In this document: positions 62,001-64,000 of the stretch, piece by piece
Layout: the number at the start of each line of letters is the position of its first letter
Position numbering within the stretch: the first letter of the stretch is position 1
Assembly (NCBI GenBank): GCA_033782935.1
Contig: JAWQEG010000003.1
Location: 4,476,501-4,540,500 of the forward strand
DNA length: 64,000 nt
Origin: Petrolisthes cinctipes
Lineage: Eukaryota; Arthropoda; Malacostraca; Decapoda; Porcellanidae
Reading direction: 5' to 3'
Notes under the pieces: generated by a model
Databases searched by the model: none
Told to the model about the DNA's origin: nothing
The model's input: only the letters and a program-made list of their open reading frames with translations
Made by a program: the position numbers and the translations under genes

Positions 62001-64000
62001 TTCGGGTGTTTTGGGACTGAATTTGAGATATCGACTTTTTGGCACCTAAAAGATCGATTTTTAGCATGTTTTTAGCCTATATTTTGAAAATATTCTAGCA
62101 CTGACTAGGCATGTACAGATTGCTTCTGGGACCCCAAAATATTGAATTTTCGGGGGTTTTGAGCCTGAATTTGAGATATAAAAGGGTACTGAAGATGCAT
62201 TCACATATCGACTTTTGTGCACCTAAAAGATCGATTTTCAGTATGTTTTGAGCATGTATTTTGAAAATACTCTAACACGGAGTAGGCATGTACAGATCGC
62301 TTCTGGGACCCCTAAATATCGAATTTTCGGGTGTTTTGGGACTGAATTTGAGATATCGACTTTTTGGCACCTAAAAGATCGATTTTTAGCATGTTTTTAG
62401 CCTATATTTTGAAAATATTCTAGCACTGTACAGATTGCTTCTGGGACCCCAAAATATTGAATTTTCGGGTGTTTTGAGCCTGAATTTGAGATATAAACGG
62501 GTACAGAAGATACATGCACATATTGACTTTGGGCATCTAAAATATCGATTTTCAGCATGTTTTTGGCCTGTATTTTGAAAATACTCTAACACTGAGTAGG
62601 CATGTACAAATTGCTTCTGGGACCCCAAAATATTGAATTTTCGGGTGTTTTGAGCCTGAATTTGAGATATAAACGGGTACTGAAGATGCATGCACATATC
62701 GACTTTTGTGCACCTAAAAGATCGATTTTCAGTATGTTTTGAGCATGTATTTTGAAAATACTCTAACACGGAGTAGGCATGTACAGATCGCTTATGGGAC
62801 CCCTAAATATCGTATTTTCGGGTGTTTTGGGACTGAATTTGAGATATCGACTTTTTGGCACCTAAAAGATCGATTTTTAGCATGTTTTTCGCCTATATTT
62901 TGAAAATATTCTAGCACTGAGTAGGCATGTACAGATTGCTTCTGGGACCCCAAAATATTGAATTTTCGGGTGTTTTGAGCCTGAATTTGAGATATAAACG
63001 GGTACAGAAGATACATGCACATATTGACTTTGGGCACCAAAAATATCGATTTTCAGCATGTTTTGGGCCTGAATTTTGAAAATATTCTAGCACTGTGTAG
63101 GCATGTACAGATCGCTTCTGGGACCCCAAAATATCGAATTTTCGGGTGTTTTGAGCCTGAATTTGAGATATAAACGGGTACTGAAGATGCATGCACATAT
63201 CGACTTTTGTGCACCTAAAAGATCGATTTTCAGTATGTTTTGAGCATGTATTTTGAAAATACTCTAACACGGAGTAGGCATGTACAGATCGCTTCTGGGA
63301 CCCCTAAATATCGAATTTTCGGGTGTTTTGGGACTGAATTTGAGATATCGACTTTTTGGCACCTAAAAGATCGATTTTTAGCATGTTTTTAGCCTATATT
63401 TTGAAAATATTCTAGCACTGTACAGATTGCTTCTGGGACACCAAAATATTGAATTTTCGGGTGTTTTGAGCCTGAATTTGAGATATAAACGGGTACAGAA
63501 GATACATGCACATATTGACTTTGGGCATCTAAAATATCGATTTTCAGCATGTTTTGGGCCTGTATTTTGAAAATACTCTAACACTGAGTAGGCATGTACA
63601 GATTGCTTCTGGGACCCCAAAATATTGAATTTTCGGGTGTTTTGAGACTGAATTTCAGATATAAACGGGTACTGAAGATGCATGCACATATAGACTTTTG
63701 TGCACCTAAAAGATCGATTTTCAGTATGTTTTGAGCATGTATTTTGAAAATACTCTAACACGGAGTAGGCATGTACAGATCGCTTCTGGGACCCCTAAAT
63801 ATCGAATTTTCGGGTGTTTTGGGACTGAATTTAAGATATCGACTTTTTGGCACCTAAAAGATCGATTTTTAGCATGTTTTTAGCCTATATTTTGAAAATA
63901 TTCTAGCACTAAGTAGGCATGTACAGATTGCTTCTGGGACCCCAAAATATTGAATTTTCGGGTGTTTTGAGCCTGAATTTGAGATATAAACGGGTACAGA
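56078..64000. repeat. Higher-order satellite array, right part
   Basis: The array continues in the same orientation, starting mid-A2 at exactly the base where the left part broke off. Internal offsets include 1,984 bp (2 x 992; GCATGTTCTTAGCC near 58,753 and 60,737, GGGAACCC near 58,994 and 60,978), 4,126 bp (GGGACACC near 59,311 and 63,437) and 6,442 bp (GTTTTTCGCC near 56,442 and 62,884). No gene is seen. Confidence 0.95.
61478..62442 (+). repeat. Second local run of three B-C dimers (325, 325, 315 bp)
   Basis: GGGACC motifs at 61,478, 61,655, 61,803, 61,980, 62,128, 62,305 and 62,443 give 177, 148, 177, 148, 177 and 138. The variant GCACTGACTAGGC marks the first two dimers, separating this run from the one at 1,664-2,628, where the same joint reads ACACTGAGTAGG. 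Confidence 0.88.

Noticed and set aside
1..64000. CRISPR-like repeat array
   Set aside because: The repeats are contiguous 138-177-bp monomers with no unique spacers.
1..64000. Telomere-like TTAGGG inside B monomers (TTTAGGGCC)
   Set aside because: It is a single hexamer per monomer, not a tandem run, and part of the satellite consensus.

Overview
This window is eukaryotic repetitive DNA, most likely from an animal; the species cannot be told from sequence alone. About 60 of the 64 kb is one AT-rich tandem satellite. It is interrupted once, at 52,120-56,077, by a GC-richer tyrosine-recombinase retrotransposon of the DIRS type. I see no host gene, RNA gene, CRISPR array or operon.

The satellite has a layered structure that can be read directly. 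The full monomer (176-177 bp) is a diverged dimer of two 88-bp halves. Three monomer classes occur in the order A (176), B (177), C (138-148), where C is a full monomer that lost 29 bp between two ATAT repeats. Two ABC trimers (501 and 491 bp) form a 992-bp six-monomer higher-order repeat (HOR). HORs are further copied in blocks with shifts of 4,284 bp (1-6.9 kb), 2,133 bp x3 (8.9-15.7 kb), 5,277 bp plus a gained 992-bp unit (14.5-25.8 kb), 2,162/2,477 bp (24-31.7 kb), 4,104 bp (36.5-42.6 kb) and smaller steps. Shared private substitutions make each block traceable. A few monomers are in-phase chimaeras, and short dimer (B-C) runs occur near 1.7-2.6, 5.9-6.9 and 61.5-62.4 kb.

At 45,686-46,450 the array switches strand. 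The first 298 bp of the switched part are an inverted copy of 46,450-46,747; the remaining 464 bp are an in-place inversion. This looks like a replication template-switch event.

The retroelement carries an uninterrupted reverse transcriptase/RNase H frame (52,148-54,088) and an overlapping uninterrupted tyrosine recombinase frame (to 55,068). Downstream lie G-tracts, an internal complementary region (55,664-55,765) and a right terminal inverted repeat ending exactly where satellite resumes. It has no gag and no left terminal repeat, so it is 5'-incomplete. Satellite phase and HOR order continue to the base across the insertion, with no target-site duplication. The two reading frames would act together: RT/RNase H makes the DNA copy and the recombinase integrates a circular form without duplicating the target.
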